Of a stretch of 64,000 bases of DNA, positions 33,638 to 42,373 are shown in pieces; the first letter of the stretch is position 1, and every line of letters starts with the position of its first letter. The translations under genes were made by a program, and so were the position numbers. Origin of the DNA: Pseudoalteromonas apostichopi (GTDB lineage: Bacteria > Pseudomonadota > Gammaproteobacteria > Enterobacterales > Alteromonadaceae); the NCBI RefSeq assembly GCF_030297135.1, contig NZ_AP028066.1, positions 830,442-894,441 of the forward strand, read 5' to 3'. The notes under the pieces are model-generated. The model saw only the letters and a list, made by a program, of their open reading frames with translations. It ran no database searches and was not told where the DNA came from.

Positions 33638-34877
33638 CGCCAGAATGGCCAAAACGCGGTTTACGGGCAACTAAATGAACGGTACTGATGGCGCGGGTTC
33701 TAAATGCTCCTTCACAGTAAGCTAAGTAAAATAGCCATAAGCGATAAAAACGCTGGTCAAATTTCACTTTATCTATTTCAGGCCAACTAGCAACAAAGCG
33801 CTCACGCCAGTCAGCCAAGGTTCTTGCATAGTGAACACCAATATCTTTGACACTATGCACGACCATGTCTGTTTGCTGCTTTATTTGCTTATTCATTTCA
33901 TCTAAGCAAGGCAGGCAGCCACCTGGGAAGATATATTGCTGAATAAAGTCTGAGTTCTTTAGGTAATGACTGTAACGCTGATCAGCGATGGTAATTGCTT
34001 GGATAAGCATTGCACCACTGTCTTTTAATAAAGACTGACATTTAGCAAAAAAGCCTGGTAAGTACTCATGACCTACTGCTTCAATCATTTCGATTGACAC
34101 AAGCTTATCGTATCTACCTTCTAACAGACGATAATCCTGCTTCAGTAAAGTGATTTTATCCTCAAGTTTTAGCTCTTTAACTTTTTGTTCTACATAAGCA
34201 TGTTGCTCATCAGAAATCGTCGTAGTCGTAACATGACAATCAAAATGTGTTGCAGCGTAAATCGCAAAGGCGCCCCACCCTGTGCCAATCTCAATAACAG
34301 AATCACCTGGCTGTAAATCAACTTGCTCACAAATTAATGCCAGCTTATGAGATTGGGCTTGTTCAAGGGTGGCTTGTTTTGAAGGATACACTGCACAAGA
34401 ATACAGCATTTCATCACTTAAAAATGCACTGTATAGGTCGTTACCTAAATCATAATGCGCTGCAATATTCTTTTTCGAACCGCTGGCTGAGTTTTTATTT
34501 TTAAGATGATTAAGTCTGTGCGCAATACCACTTAAAAAAGCAAATTTTTTCTCAAAGGCATCTAGTTGATCTTGATTAAGGGCAAATATTTCAATAAGTT
34601 TAGTGAGGTTGTCACAATCCCAATAACCAAGAATGTAGGCCTCACCAGCACCAACACTGCCAGATAAAGCAAATGACTTATACATCGCAGCATCATTCAC
34701 TGTAACCGTTGCGTTCAAATCACTTGTCAAATCACCGAAATGCTCTTTTTGATTACCTTCAATGAGCGTAATACGTCCAGTATCTATACTGTTGAATGCA
34801 CCTATGACAAGTTTTTTATACAGCTTTGTCATCCAGCAAGTCGTTGCGGCTTGCGTTAAATTTGATACTTTTTCCAT
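33615..34877 (-). CDS. Cyclopropane-fatty-acyl-phospholipid synthase family methyltransferase
   Basis: The 420-residue SAM enzyme carries the class I methyltransferase motif VIEIGTGWGAFAIYAA near residue 195. CFA-family residues include AHYDLGNDLYSAFLSDEMLYSCAVYP, SIEMIEAVGHEYLPGFFAKC and FIQQYIFPGGCLP. It transfers a methyl(ene) group to unsaturated acyl chains of phospholipids; whether the product is a cyclopropane or a methylated intermediate cannot be told. ATG 34877 has AGGTGA upstream, so the longer frame is excluded. Confidence 0.92.
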   Translation of the reverse strand: MEKVSNLTQAATTCWMTKLYKKLVIGAFNSIDTGRITLIEGNQKEHFGDLTSDLNATVTVNDAAMYKSFALSGSVGAGEAYILGYWDCDNLTKLIEIFALNQDQLDAFEKKFAFLSGIAHRLNHLKNKNSASGSKKNIAAHYDLGNDLYSAFLSDEMLYSCAVYPSKQATLEQAQSHKLALICEQVDLQPGDSVIEIGTGWGAFAIYAATHFDCHVTTTTISDEQHAYVEQKVKELKLEDKITLLKQDYRLLEGRYDKLVSIEMIEAVGHEYLPGFFAKCQSLLKDSGAMLIQAITIADQRYSHYLKNSDFIQQYIFPGGCLPCLDEMNKQIKQQTDMVVHSVKDIGVHYARTLADWRERFVASWPEIDKVKFDQRFYRLWLFYLAYCEGAFRTRAISTVHLVARKPRFGHSGDDIALNY

Positions 34878-34899
34878 CACATCACCTAGTTGAATTCTC

Positions 34900-35631
34900 T
34901 TATTTGCCCGAGTGACCAATAAATGGCACACGTTTGCAAAACAATTTCAAAGCATGAAGGTAAATACCCTTAAAGATACTAAACGTCATAGCCGGAAACT
35001 GTTTAAGCACGGCACTAACCCGCTCCTTCGTCAGGAGGTGCTTTTGCAAACGCAGGGTTGCATCAAACAAAAGAGTCTCGTCTTTTTTATTTTCAATATG
35101 AATCATGGTGTTATCAGAATTCATTCTAATATTCCAATGATAGTTCATATCTAAGTTCATGAAAGGTGATACGGAGAAAACCTTTTTAAAGTTCACTTTT
35201 TTTTCAAGAGGTACTACATAATAATGACGTTCATTCCAAGGGGTATTGCTTACTTCAGCAAGCATGTGGGTAAAGTCACCATTACTAGTTTGAAAGAAGA
35301 AAAAGTTTACAGGGCTAAAGTACAGCCCTAAACAACGCATTTGTCCGAGCATAAAAACATTGGCAAATTCATTAGAAATGCCTAGCTCTTTAATTTTATT
35401 AAGCGCACGCTGCTTGAGTGGTAACTGCATATCAGTTTGATAATTAAAGTAATCACTTTGTTTAAATTTAAGAGCCTTAAAGCCACTAGAACCAAGCCAA
35501 GGGTGAATACCATTTAGCTCATTAGGATTTGCTAAATCAACCCACATCATATAAAGCGGGTATTTAAAGTGATGCTCTTTAACCGCAAAACGCCGATGAC
35601 GAACATCACCTATATAAATAGCACTATTCAA
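34900..35631 (-). CDS. DUF1365 protein
   Basis: This 243-residue protein starts at TTG (35631), 7 bases after GGAG, inside the end of the FAD gene. The family is recognised by the IYIGDVRHRRF start, FKYPLYMMWVDL, MLGQMRCLGLYFSPVNFFF, LAEVSNTPWNERHYYV and KVFSVSPFMNLDMNY. DUF1365 almost always sits between an amine-oxidoreductase and a CFA-type methyltransferase and is thought to take part in acyl-chain modification; its reaction is unknown. Confidence 0.9.
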   Translation of the reverse strand: MNSAIYIGDVRHRRFAVKEHHFKYPLYMMWVDLANPNELNGIHPWLGSSGFKALKFKQSDYFNYQTDMQLPLKQRALNKIKELGISNEFANVFMLGQMRCLGLYFSPVNFFFFQTSNGDFTHMLAEVSNTPWNERHYYVVPLEKKVNFKKVFSVSPFMNLDMNYHWNIRMNSDNTMIHIENKKDETLLFDATLRLQKHLLTKERVSAVLKQFPAMTFSIFKGIYLHALKLFCKRVPFIGHSGK

Positions 35632-36880
35632 ACTCTACTCCGAGTTTTTGCGCCACATTGACAGCACTTCTGACACCGTCTTCGTGGAAGCCGTTATACC
35701 AGTATGCTCCGCAAAAATAGCTATTGTTTTTTCCATCAATCAAGGATTTTTGCTGCTGTGCTGCTATCGACTCTTTGTTAAATACTGGATGGTGGTATGT
35801 AAACTCTCGTAGAATTTTATCTTTGTTAATGCCATCAAGGTGGTTAAGCGTGACACAAAATTGTGTGTCGCTTTTAATTCCTTGTAGAATATTCATTTGA
35901 TATGTGACAACAGCGGCTTTGTCTGTGTTGTTGTTTAATAGGTAATTCCAGCTAGCCCACGCAGCTTTTCGTTTTGGTAAAAGTGTTGTATCGGTATGTA
36001 GTACCACTGAGTTAGCCGTGTATGGTATAGCTGAGAGAACACGTTTTTCGTCTGCGCTTGGGTCTAATAATAGGTTTAATGCTTGATCGGAATGGCAAGC
36101 AAACACCACCTTGTCGAATGTTTCGCTATGGCCATCATCAAAATGCACATGCACACTGCCATCTTTTCGAGATACCGAGCTGATATTGCTATTTAAACGA
36201 ATTTTATCAGCAAAGCCTTGGATCATCGGTTTGATGTATTCGCGAGAACCACCCGGAATAACATACCACTGCGGGCGATTAGTAATATCCAGCAAACCGT
36301 GGTTATAAAAGAACTTAACAAAAAACTCTACGCCAACTTGCGCCATTTCTTTTATACTTGTTGACCAAATAGCAGCCCCCATCGGCAAGATATAATGGAA
36401 ACGGAAAAAATCGTTAAAGTGATGCTCGTCTAAAAACTCACCTAAAGTTTGGTTTGCCTTATAATTTTTTTCAGCATGCAATGATTTACACACTTCATTA
36501 AAACGAACGATGTCTTTCAATAGTTTCCAAAATTTAGGGCGAAAGATATTACGTTTTTGAGCAAATAAACTAAAGAAGGTGTGGCCATTATATTCAAATC
36601 CCGTTTGCTCATTATGCACACTAAAACTCATTTGCGTTTTCTGGCGTTCAACACCTAAACGCTCAAGTAATTTTTCAAAATACGGGTAGGTCCGGTCGTT
36701 AAATACAATAAAGCCTGTATCAACAGCGTATTCAACGCCATCAATCTTTACGTCAATGGTTGCAGTATGGCCACCTATGTAATCGTTTTTCTCAAATACG
36801 GTTACATCGTAATGTTTGTGCAAGAGGTGCGCACAGCTTAAACCTGCTATGCCTGATCCAATAACAGCCACTTTTTTCAA
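35624..36880 (-). CDS. FAD-dependent amine-oxidase-like oxidoreductase
   Basis: The protein of about 418 residues starts LKKVAVIGSGIAGLSCAHLL, a Rossmann FAD-binding motif, followed by VFEKNDYIGGHTAT. I favour TTG 36880 because AAGGA lies 8 bases upstream, although the frame is open to a GTG at 36910. The family (NAD(P)/FAD-dependent, COG2907) lies next to DUF1365 and CFA genes in many proteobacteria and probably oxidises a lipid or acyl intermediate; a Rhodobacter relative is tied to modified fatty acids in the sigma-E response. Confidence 0.88.
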   Translation of the reverse strand: MKKVAVIGSGIAGLSCAHLLHKHYDVTVFEKNDYIGGHTATIDVKIDGVEYAVDTGFIVFNDRTYPYFEKLLERLGVERQKTQMSFSVHNEQTGFEYNGHTFFSLFAQKRNIFRPKFWKLLKDIVRFNEVCKSLHAEKNYKANQTLGEFLDEHHFNDFFRFHYILPMGAAIWSTSIKEMAQVGVEFFVKFFYNHGLLDITNRPQWYVIPGGSREYIKPMIQGFADKIRLNSNISSVSRKDGSVHVHFDDGHSETFDKVVFACHSDQALNLLLDPSADEKRVLSAIPYTANSVVLHTDTTLLPKRKAAWASWNYLLNNNTDKAAVVTYQMNILQGIKSDTQFCVTLNHLDGINKDKILREFTYHHPVFNKESIAAQQQKSLIDGKNNSYFCGAYWYNGFHEDGVRSAVNVAQKLGVEFE

Positions 36881-37587
36881 CGTGATAATCCTTTTGCAAG
36901 CTTCAGCCACAACGGCGTAGGAAGCATTCTTAAAAATTTTAAAATGAAGGTAAAACGGTGCGGAAAATGCACTTCTTTGCGCCTTTTCGCGACACCTTTA
37001 AAAATATAGTTTGCCGCTTCTTCTGCGCTGACTGCCATTGGCATAGGAAAGTCATTTTTTTCTGTCAGCGGCGTTTTAACAAATCCGGGGTGAACTAGCG
37101 TGACATCCACATCGTTTAAATCAACAGCTAAGCTGTTAGCTAAATAACTGACTCCCGCTTTAGAAGCGCCATAAGCTTGGCTACGTGGTAAAGGCAAGTA
37201 AGTTACACTAGAGCTCACTATAACGAGCTGCCCACCGGGTTTTATTTTTGGTAACAATGCCTCAAGACAATAGCCCATACTAAGTAGATTGGTGGTGATC
37301 ACACGCTCGAACAAACTACTATCAAAATTACGTGCATCATTAATGTATTCACAATTGCCTGCATTTAAAATGACACGATCAAATTGCGTATATGCCACTG
37401 TGCTCGAACGTATATCCTGAAGGTCTGTTGCATCAAACTGGCAAGACTCGATATTTTGGTACTGACTTAATTTGGCAAGCTTTTCTGTATTCCTACCGCA
37501 AGCAATAACTTGCTCACCCTTGTCTGCATAAAGCTTTGCCAATGACTCACCAATACCAGAAGTTGCGCCTGTAATTAATGTCGTCAT
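36877..37587 (-). CDS. Short-chain dehydrogenase/reductase
   Basis: The 236-residue enzyme has the NAD(P) motif TLITGATSGIGESLA, the LNAGN element, a catalytic Ser in VSSSVTY and the YGASK (YxxxK) pair. The substrate is unknown; in this operon an oxidised acyl chain or its derivative is plausible. It overlaps the FAD gene by 4 bases and the NTF2-like gene by 1. Confidence 0.93.
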   Translation of the reverse strand: MTTLITGATSGIGESLAKLYADKGEQVIACGRNTEKLAKLSQYQNIESCQFDATDLQDIRSSTVAYTQFDRVILNAGNCEYINDARNFDSSLFERVITTNLLSMGYCLEALLPKIKPGGQLVIVSSSVTYLPLPRSQAYGASKAGVSYLANSLAVDLNDVDVTLVHPGFVKTPLTEKNDFPMPMAVSAEEAANYIFKGVAKRRKEVHFPHRFTFILKFLRMLPTPLWLKLAKGLSR

Positions 37588-38015
37588 TATGCACTCGCCC
37601 TTTTATCGATAAATTTTACAGCAGAACCAAGCACTGGAATATGCCTGTAAAGCATAGCCCCTACGTCAAAATAATCGCGATGCTCAATAATTTTGTCGTC
37701 ATTAAATTTTAAGCGGCTATGTCCCTCAACTGAAATTGCTTGGCCTTTTTTAAGTTTTGGATGACGATACTGCATGGTCCAATAAATAAACGCGTTTTCC
37801 TCTTTACTGTAGGTATTTTCAATAACAAATTCGCAGGAAATCACATTAGCATAAAGATTTTTAAAATAATCACGCAGCGCCTCAAGACCATTTACTGCAT
37901 GCAAGGGATCTGCAAACTGAATGTCTGGGTGATAGATATCATCCAATAACTGTAAATTATCTTTATTGAGTGTTTGATAAACATTAATAAATCTATCAAG
38001 GGTCGCCTTTTCCAT
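37587..38015 (-). CDS. NTF2/SnoaL-like protein
   Basis: A 142-residue alpha+beta-cone protein: INVYQTLNKDNLQLLDDIYHPDIQFADPLH, then GLEALRDYFKNLY and FIYWTMQYRHPKLKKG. The fold binds small hydrophobic ligands and includes isomerases and carriers. AAGGTG before the ATG lies in the end of phr, from which it is separated by one base. Confidence 0.85.
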   Translation of the reverse strand: MEKATLDRFINVYQTLNKDNLQLLDDIYHPDIQFADPLHAVNGLEALRDYFKNLYANVISCEFVIENTYSKEENAFIYWTMQYRHPKLKKGQAISVEGHSRLKFNDDKIIEHRDYFDVGAMLYRHIPVLGSAVKFIDKRASA

Positions 38016-38016
38016 G

Positions 38017-39408
38017 TCACACCTTAAATGCGTTTAACGCTCGCTCTCGCGCTGCTTTATGATCAACAATTGCTGGCCAATAACTGCTCGACTTACCCTG
38101 TTTCGCTAAATAGTCATGCGGAAAATGGATTTGCTTGGCAGGAATTTTTTCCAGCTCTGGTAAATATTTACGGATAAATTCACCATCTGGATCAAATCGC
38201 TCACTTTGAGTGATTGGATTAAAAATTCGAAAATACGGCTGAGCATCGCAGCCTGTGCTTGCAGCCCATTGCCAGCCGCCGTTGTTAGATGCTAGATCAC
38301 CATCAATAAGGTGTTGCATAAAAAAGCGCTCACCTCTACGCCAATCAATTAGTAAGTGTTTAGTTAAAAAGCTCGCTACCACCATACGTAAACGATTATG
38401 CATCCAGCCAGTTTGAAGTAACTGCCTCATAGCGGCATCAACCAATGGGTAGCCTGTTTTACCTTCGCACCATGCTTGAAAGTCACTTTCATCATCACGC
38501 CATGCCACAGCGTTGTATTTCTCGTTAAAGTTGTCGTATTTACTTAGGTTTGGATAAATCGCCATAAGGTGACGGTAAAATTCACGCCAAATCAGTTCGT
38601 TTACCCAGCAAAACAAGTTACTTTTGCTGCTGCGTAATACATCAGGATGACGCTGTTGAATAAGTGCTAATAATTGCTGAACGCTGACAATGCCAAGAGC
38701 TAAGTAAGGACTTAAACCAGAGGTGCCTTTGATGCTTGGGATATCGCGTTGCTCTTGATAGCTTGCTAACTTTTCTTCAATGAAACGTGCGCATACATGG
38801 CTGAGTGTATCATCATCAACAGGCCATTTATCTGAGCTACCGTCTGTGGCTAACAACTCACTTGACTGCCACTCAATAGGCTCGAACATCTGAGGCGGCT
38901 CAGCAAAATAAAAATGGGTGTCTTGATAAACTTTAAGCCATGCATTTTTAAATGGCGTAAAAACTTTAAACATCTCACCGCTTTGATTTTTGATACTCCC
39001 AGGCGGCGCAATTACATCACCGTCGTAAGCATAAAAGGTAATGCCTTTACTGTCAGCATGCTGTAAAAAAGCTTTATCACGGTTAACTTCGTTAAGCTCA
39101 TATTCGTTATTGGCATATACATTTTTTACTTGGTGTTGATCGCAAAATAACGCTAATTTTTCTACGCATCCAACGTAATCTTTCGCATCAATAACATGTA
39201 ATTTAATACCTTTGCTGGCTAAAAGTTCACCTAGAAAACGAAGCCTGCGTTTTAGTAAATCGAGCTGAATTGCTGCTACATCATGCGCTTGCCATTGCTT
39301 TTCGGTAATAAAAAAAACCGCATGCTGGCAACCATTTTCGATAGCCTGATACAAAGCATCGTTATTAAAAAGGCGCAGATCGCGCCTAAACCAAAATAAT
39401 GTATTCAT
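38017..39408 (-). CDS. phr: Deoxyribodipyrimidine photolyase
   Basis: The 463-residue class I CPD photolyase starts TLFWFRRDLRLFNNDAL (antenna domain). The FAD domain has ELIWREFYRHLM, KTGYPLVDAAMRQL, TGWMHNRLRMVVASFL, LLIDWRRGERFF, NNGGWQWAASTG and FRIFNP. It splits UV-induced pyrimidine dimers with blue light. Its place in a sigma/ChrR operon fits co-induction of DNA photorepair with the response to light-generated singlet oxygen. It overlaps the upstream gene by one base. Confidence 0.96.
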   Translation of the reverse strand: MNTLFWFRRDLRLFNNDALYQAIENGCQHAVFFITEKQWQAHDVAAIQLDLLKRRLRFLGELLASKGIKLHVIDAKDYVGCVEKLALFCDQHQVKNVYANNEYELNEVNRDKAFLQHADSKGITFYAYDGDVIAPPGSIKNQSGEMFKVFTPFKNAWLKVYQDTHFYFAEPPQMFEPIEWQSSELLATDGSSDKWPVDDDTLSHVCARFIEEKLASYQEQRDIPSIKGTSGLSPYLALGIVSVQQLLALIQQRHPDVLRSSKSNLFCWVNELIWREFYRHLMAIYPNLSKYDNFNEKYNAVAWRDDESDFQAWCEGKTGYPLVDAAMRQLLQTGWMHNRLRMVVASFLTKHLLIDWRRGERFFMQHLIDGDLASNNGGWQWAASTGCDAQPYFRIFNPITQSERFDPDGEFIRKYLPELEKIPAKQIHFPHDYLAKQGKSSSYWPAIVDHKAARERALNAFKV

Positions 39409-40361
39409 TAAATTCCGTAGCGTAATTTTAGTTCGTTCGGATATGGATCGAGGTAGACTTGTTTGGCTAGGTACTCATTTGGATGCACTTTTAAGTGATG
39501 CTTTATCAGTGTAAGTGGTACGTAAAGTGGCACTAACCCTTGGCGGTATTCATCAATTGCATCGCGCAGTTCTTGTTTTTCAATCTTAGAAAGCGATTTT
39601 TTAAAATAACCTTGCAAGTGCATTAATGTATTGGCGTTATTTTTACGTGATGCTGGCTTTTTAAGGGCTGTCATTAATCCCAATATGTACTCATCAGCTA
39701 AGGTTTGGATGTCTTCGCCATCAAAAGTGCCAAGCAGATTTCCCAAGTTCCGGTAAGCTTCATAGTTATGTGCCATTAATAAGTACTTATACTGGGCATG
39801 AAATTGGGTCAACCTATGAACTGTAAGAGGCTGCTCGCTCAACGTTTGCCAGTGCTTGTAGGTATAAACACGCATTACAAAATTTTCACGTAAATGCATA
39901 TCGTTTAAACGGCCGTTTTCTTCACAAGGCAATAACGGGTTATGTGCCATTATTTGCTCTGCAAAAAAACCAACCCCTTCTGAAGTATTACCCGTACCAG
40001 CTTCGTTATAAATTTTAATGCGTTCCATTCCGCAACTAGGGCTTTTCGCACAAAACACAAAACCACTTAATTCTGCGGTTTGCTCTGTCGCAACTCGTTT
40101 ACCGTACTCAGTTAATTTAGGGCCAACATCGCCAGTGCCATCAGGGCGGCACACTTTGATGGTATCGCCAACACGCACTTGACGAATTGTTGGCCTAGGT
40201 ATAGGTAACCCTACCGCCACTTCCGGGCAAAACTTTTTATATTCAACATGGTTAGCCAACTCATCCATGCAAAAATTAGATTTCTTGTGTCCACTGTCAA
40301 AACGCACTTTGTCGCCTGCTAAGCAAGCGCTTAAACCAATTTTAATTGTTGATTGCTGCAT
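39408..40361 (-). CDS. DUF523-DUF1722 fusion protein (YbgA type)
   Basis: I start at MQQSTIKIGLSACLAGD (ATG 40361, AGGG upstream); an open frame of 46 codons before it overlaps the anti-sigma gene and is excluded. The 317-residue protein joins DUF523 (N-terminal, ACLAGDKVRFD, CPEVAVGLPIPRP, FCAKSPSCG with conserved Cys) to DUF1722 (C-terminal, helical). Homologues next to phr are common, and the pair is a known neighbourhood. The molecular function is not established. Confidence 0.9.
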   Translation of the reverse strand: MQQSTIKIGLSACLAGDKVRFDSGHKKSNFCMDELANHVEYKKFCPEVAVGLPIPRPTIRQVRVGDTIKVCRPDGTGDVGPKLTEYGKRVATEQTAELSGFVFCAKSPSCGMERIKIYNEAGTGNTSEGVGFFAEQIMAHNPLLPCEENGRLNDMHLRENFVMRVYTYKHWQTLSEQPLTVHRLTQFHAQYKYLLMAHNYEAYRNLGNLLGTFDGEDIQTLADEYILGLMTALKKPASRKNNANTLMHLQGYFKKSLSKIEKQELRDAIDEYRQGLVPLYVPLTLIKHHLKVHPNEYLAKQVYLDPYPNELKLRYGI

Positions 40362-40371
40362 ATAAACCCTA

Positions 40372-41022
40372 CTAATAGATAAGATTACCAATTGGGTTGA
40401 GTAATTTACTAATACCTTTATTGAAGTGAAGCGCACTGCTAACGACTGTAAAGCACAAGCACCCTTCAATCGTTTTTGGCGTGTGATTGTGGCGACCATC
40501 TAACATCATAAAATCACCTGGTACGTAATGTCCGTCTTCATCACTGAACTCACCATCTAATAATAAAGTTAGCTCAAAACCCGTATGTGTGTGCTCAGGA
40601 ATTTCACCACCGGCATCAATGTGCAACAGGCTTGCCCTTAATGGACCATCATCTAAATCAATGCGTGAACGGGCAAGTTTACCTATTTGCATAAAATTAC
40701 TGTGGCCAATGCGCGTAAGCGCTCTGGGTAATGTGTAGCTTTTATCTTTAACATCAACAGAAACCTGTGCTTGCTCATACACTTCATCAATTGATTCATC
40801 TGCAGTAATTGCATCAAAAAGGCTTATGTCTAACATGTCATCCGAATCGGTAGCGACCTCGGTAAATACACTGTCAGCATTTTTTGCCTCAAGAGCGGCT
40901 ATCTCTTTTTGACACACTGGGCACATTTCAACATGAATAGCGACTGCAACACTCAAGGTGGCAGGTAGATTACCCTCACTAAACTTGGCAAGTAATTCGT
41001 TGCTTGGATGGTGCTTAATCAT
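40372..41022 (-). CDS. chrR: ChrR-type zinc/cupin anti-sigma factor
   Basis: The 216-residue protein starts in the stop codon of the sigma gene (CACCATGATTAA, 8-base overlap, GGGAGA upstream). The N-terminal ZAS domain has His30-x3-Cys34-x2-Cys37, which in Rhodobacter ChrR binds Zn and holds the sigma factor. The C-terminal cupin domain has GGEIPEHTHTGFELTLLLDGEF and a later His-rich DGRHNH. In the known system singlet oxygen or organic peroxide signals lead to ChrR loss and release of sigma. Confidence 0.92.
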   Translation of the reverse strand: MIKHHPSNELLAKFSEGNLPATLSVAVAIHVEMCPVCQKEIAALEAKNADSVFTEVATDSDDMLDISLFDAITADESIDEVYEQAQVSVDVKDKSYTLPRALTRIGHSNFMQIGKLARSRIDLDDGPLRASLLHIDAGGEIPEHTHTGFELTLLLDGEFSDEDGHYVPGDFMMLDGRHNHTPKTIEGCLCFTVVSSALHFNKGISKLLNPIGNLIY

Positions 41023-41638
41023 GGTGTTCTCCCATTTCATTGCGTAACTTCTGCAAGGCTAAGCGAAGACGAGACTTCACTGTGCCTACGGGAATGTTTA
41101 AGTGCTCAGCAAGTTGCTCTTGCGACATATCTTGAAAGTAGACTCCGCGCACGACTTCACGTTGTGCAATCGGTAATTTATCAAGATATTGTTTGATTTG
41201 TTTATCTTCTAAATGGTCACTGAACTCGTGTTGCCCCGGCTGGGCTTCATCAATTAACGGCCAAATATCTTCACTGATACACTCTTCTTTACTGCTTTTC
41301 ATTTTTCTGAGCATATCGAAAGACGCATTTCGCATAACTGTATAAACCCACGTTGTCGCCGCACCTTTTTCTTTGTGATAAAGATGCGCTTTACGCCATA
41401 CAGAAGTTAACGTTTCTTGAACTAACTCCATCGCTTGAGCTTCAGAACCAAATTGCTTTATTCCAAAACGTTTAATTTTTGGCGAGAAATATTGGAAAAG
41501 TATTGCAAACGCACGCTTATCGCGGTGCTCGGCAACAGCAAATAAAGCATCAGCAAGCTCTTTGCTTGGTGTATCTGGCATGGCAGAGTATTGACCTATG
41601 TTAGGTTTACAACCTGTGTTAAGTTGTTGACTTACCAT
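41015..41638 (-). CDS. ECF sigma factor paired with ChrR
   Basis: The protein has about 207 residues. Region 2 is in AFAILFQYFSPKIKRF, AMELVQETLTSVWRKAHLY and TWVYTVMRNASFDMLRK. Region 4 is in KLPIAQREVVRGVYFQDMSQEQLAEHLNIPVGTVKSRL. The start is uncertain: ATG 41638 is used; TTG 41653 and ATG 41581 are alternatives. It is the first gene after a promoter of the type it probably recognises, so positive autoregulation is expected. It matches the ECF group that contains R. sphaeroides RpoE. Confidence 0.92.
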   Translation of the reverse strand: MVSQQLNTGCKPNIGQYSAMPDTPSKELADALFAVAEHRDKRAFAILFQYFSPKIKRFGIKQFGSEAQAMELVQETLTSVWRKAHLYHKEKGAATTWVYTVMRNASFDMLRKMKSSKEECISEDIWPLIDEAQPGQHEFSDHLEDKQIKQYLDKLPIAQREVVRGVYFQDMSQEQLAEHLNIPVGTVKSRLRLALQKLRNEMGEHHD

Positions 41639-41670
41639 CTTTGTGTCATCCAATTATTGTCGTTTAAAGT

Positions 41671-41698
41671 AATACGGCAAAAAGTTGAGGTTAGATCA
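41671..41698 (-). promoter_or_regulatory. Predicted autoregulated ECF-sigma promoter before the sigma/chrR operon
   Basis: Minus-strand TGATCT (41693-41698), 16 bases, then CGTATT (41671-41676). This fits the TGATC/CGTA type promoter known for RpoE-ChrR systems. It lies between the stop codon of the Lon-N-domain gene and the sigma gene. Confidence 0.8.
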
Positions 41699-41700
41699 CA

Positions 41701-42279
41701 TTAATTAGTAAATTCGTTGTTAATTAGAGTATGGAGGAAACTTAGCAAGTTTTCAAAGTTAGATTTAAAAGCAAGTTGTTGTTTTTTAACTAATGAAATA
41801 GGCAAAATCTCAAGCCAACGGGCAACAACCCAGGCAAGGTTATCAAATTGTGGGGTTTTATAAAGGCCAGCTAAATCTGGCTGATTTGCAAACACAGCGC
41901 GAAGCGTGTGGCTTAGTAAGGTATTTTCATCGTTGATTGGTGTGTTTATGTACCACGAAGGTGATGAAATTCTTTCGATATCAGCATGACGTAACTGCTG
42001 CTTATCCTGATTAGCATTATGAATAGATACCGCATGCTCAGCATAAACATCAATTAATAATTGGCCGTTATCATCTTGATTGAAATCGGTTATTTGCATT
42101 AAACAACCTATTTCGGGCAAGTTAAGATCTGTGTCATGTTGGTAAGTGCAAAGCACAAAACCTGTATTATCTTGTACAGCTTCTTTGACCATCGTTAAGT
42201 AACGTTGCTCAAATATTCTTAGCTTGGTGAACCCTTCAGGTAAAATAAAAACCGGTAAAGGAAAAATCGCACGCTTCAT
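41701..42279 (-). CDS. Lon N-terminal (LON substrate-binding) domain protein
   Basis: The 192-residue protein is a free LonN/PUA-like domain: IFPLPVFILPEGFTKLRIFEQRYLTMVKEA, IGCLMQITDF, ending with a helical part. No ATPase or protease domain follows, so it cannot degrade proteins alone; an adaptor or substrate-recognition role is inferred. A sigma/ChrR-type promoter lies 33 bases before the ATG, and the sigma gene follows directly. Confidence 0.9.
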   Translation of the reverse strand: MKRAIFPLPVFILPEGFTKLRIFEQRYLTMVKEAVQDNTGFVLCTYQHDTDLNLPEIGCLMQITDFNQDDNGQLLIDVYAEHAVSIHNANQDKQQLRHADIERISSPSWYINTPINDENTLLSHTLRAVFANQPDLAGLYKTPQFDNLAWVVARWLEILPISLVKKQQLAFKSNFENLLSFLHTLINNEFTN

Positions 42280-42311
42280 AAAGTCTACTATTCTAAAACC
42301 ACATGCCTTTA

Positions 42312-42339
42312 ATTACGTGCGCTTTTAATCCGCCGATCA
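42312..42339 (-). promoter_or_regulatory. Predicted ECF-sigma promoter before the Lon-N-domain gene
   Basis: Minus-strand TGATCG (42334-42339), 16 bases, then CGTAAT (42312-42317). Spacing is identical to the promoters at 41671-41698 and 33118-33145. Transcription would begin near 42306. Confidence 0.75.
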
Positions 42340-42373
42340 ATATTTCATGAAATCTTAATATCTACTTTATACT

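Noticed and set aside
38060..38075. TGATCA in the end of phr as a possible fourth sigma/ChrR promoter.
   Set aside because: No CGTA-type -10 box is found 15-18 bases downstream on the minus strand.
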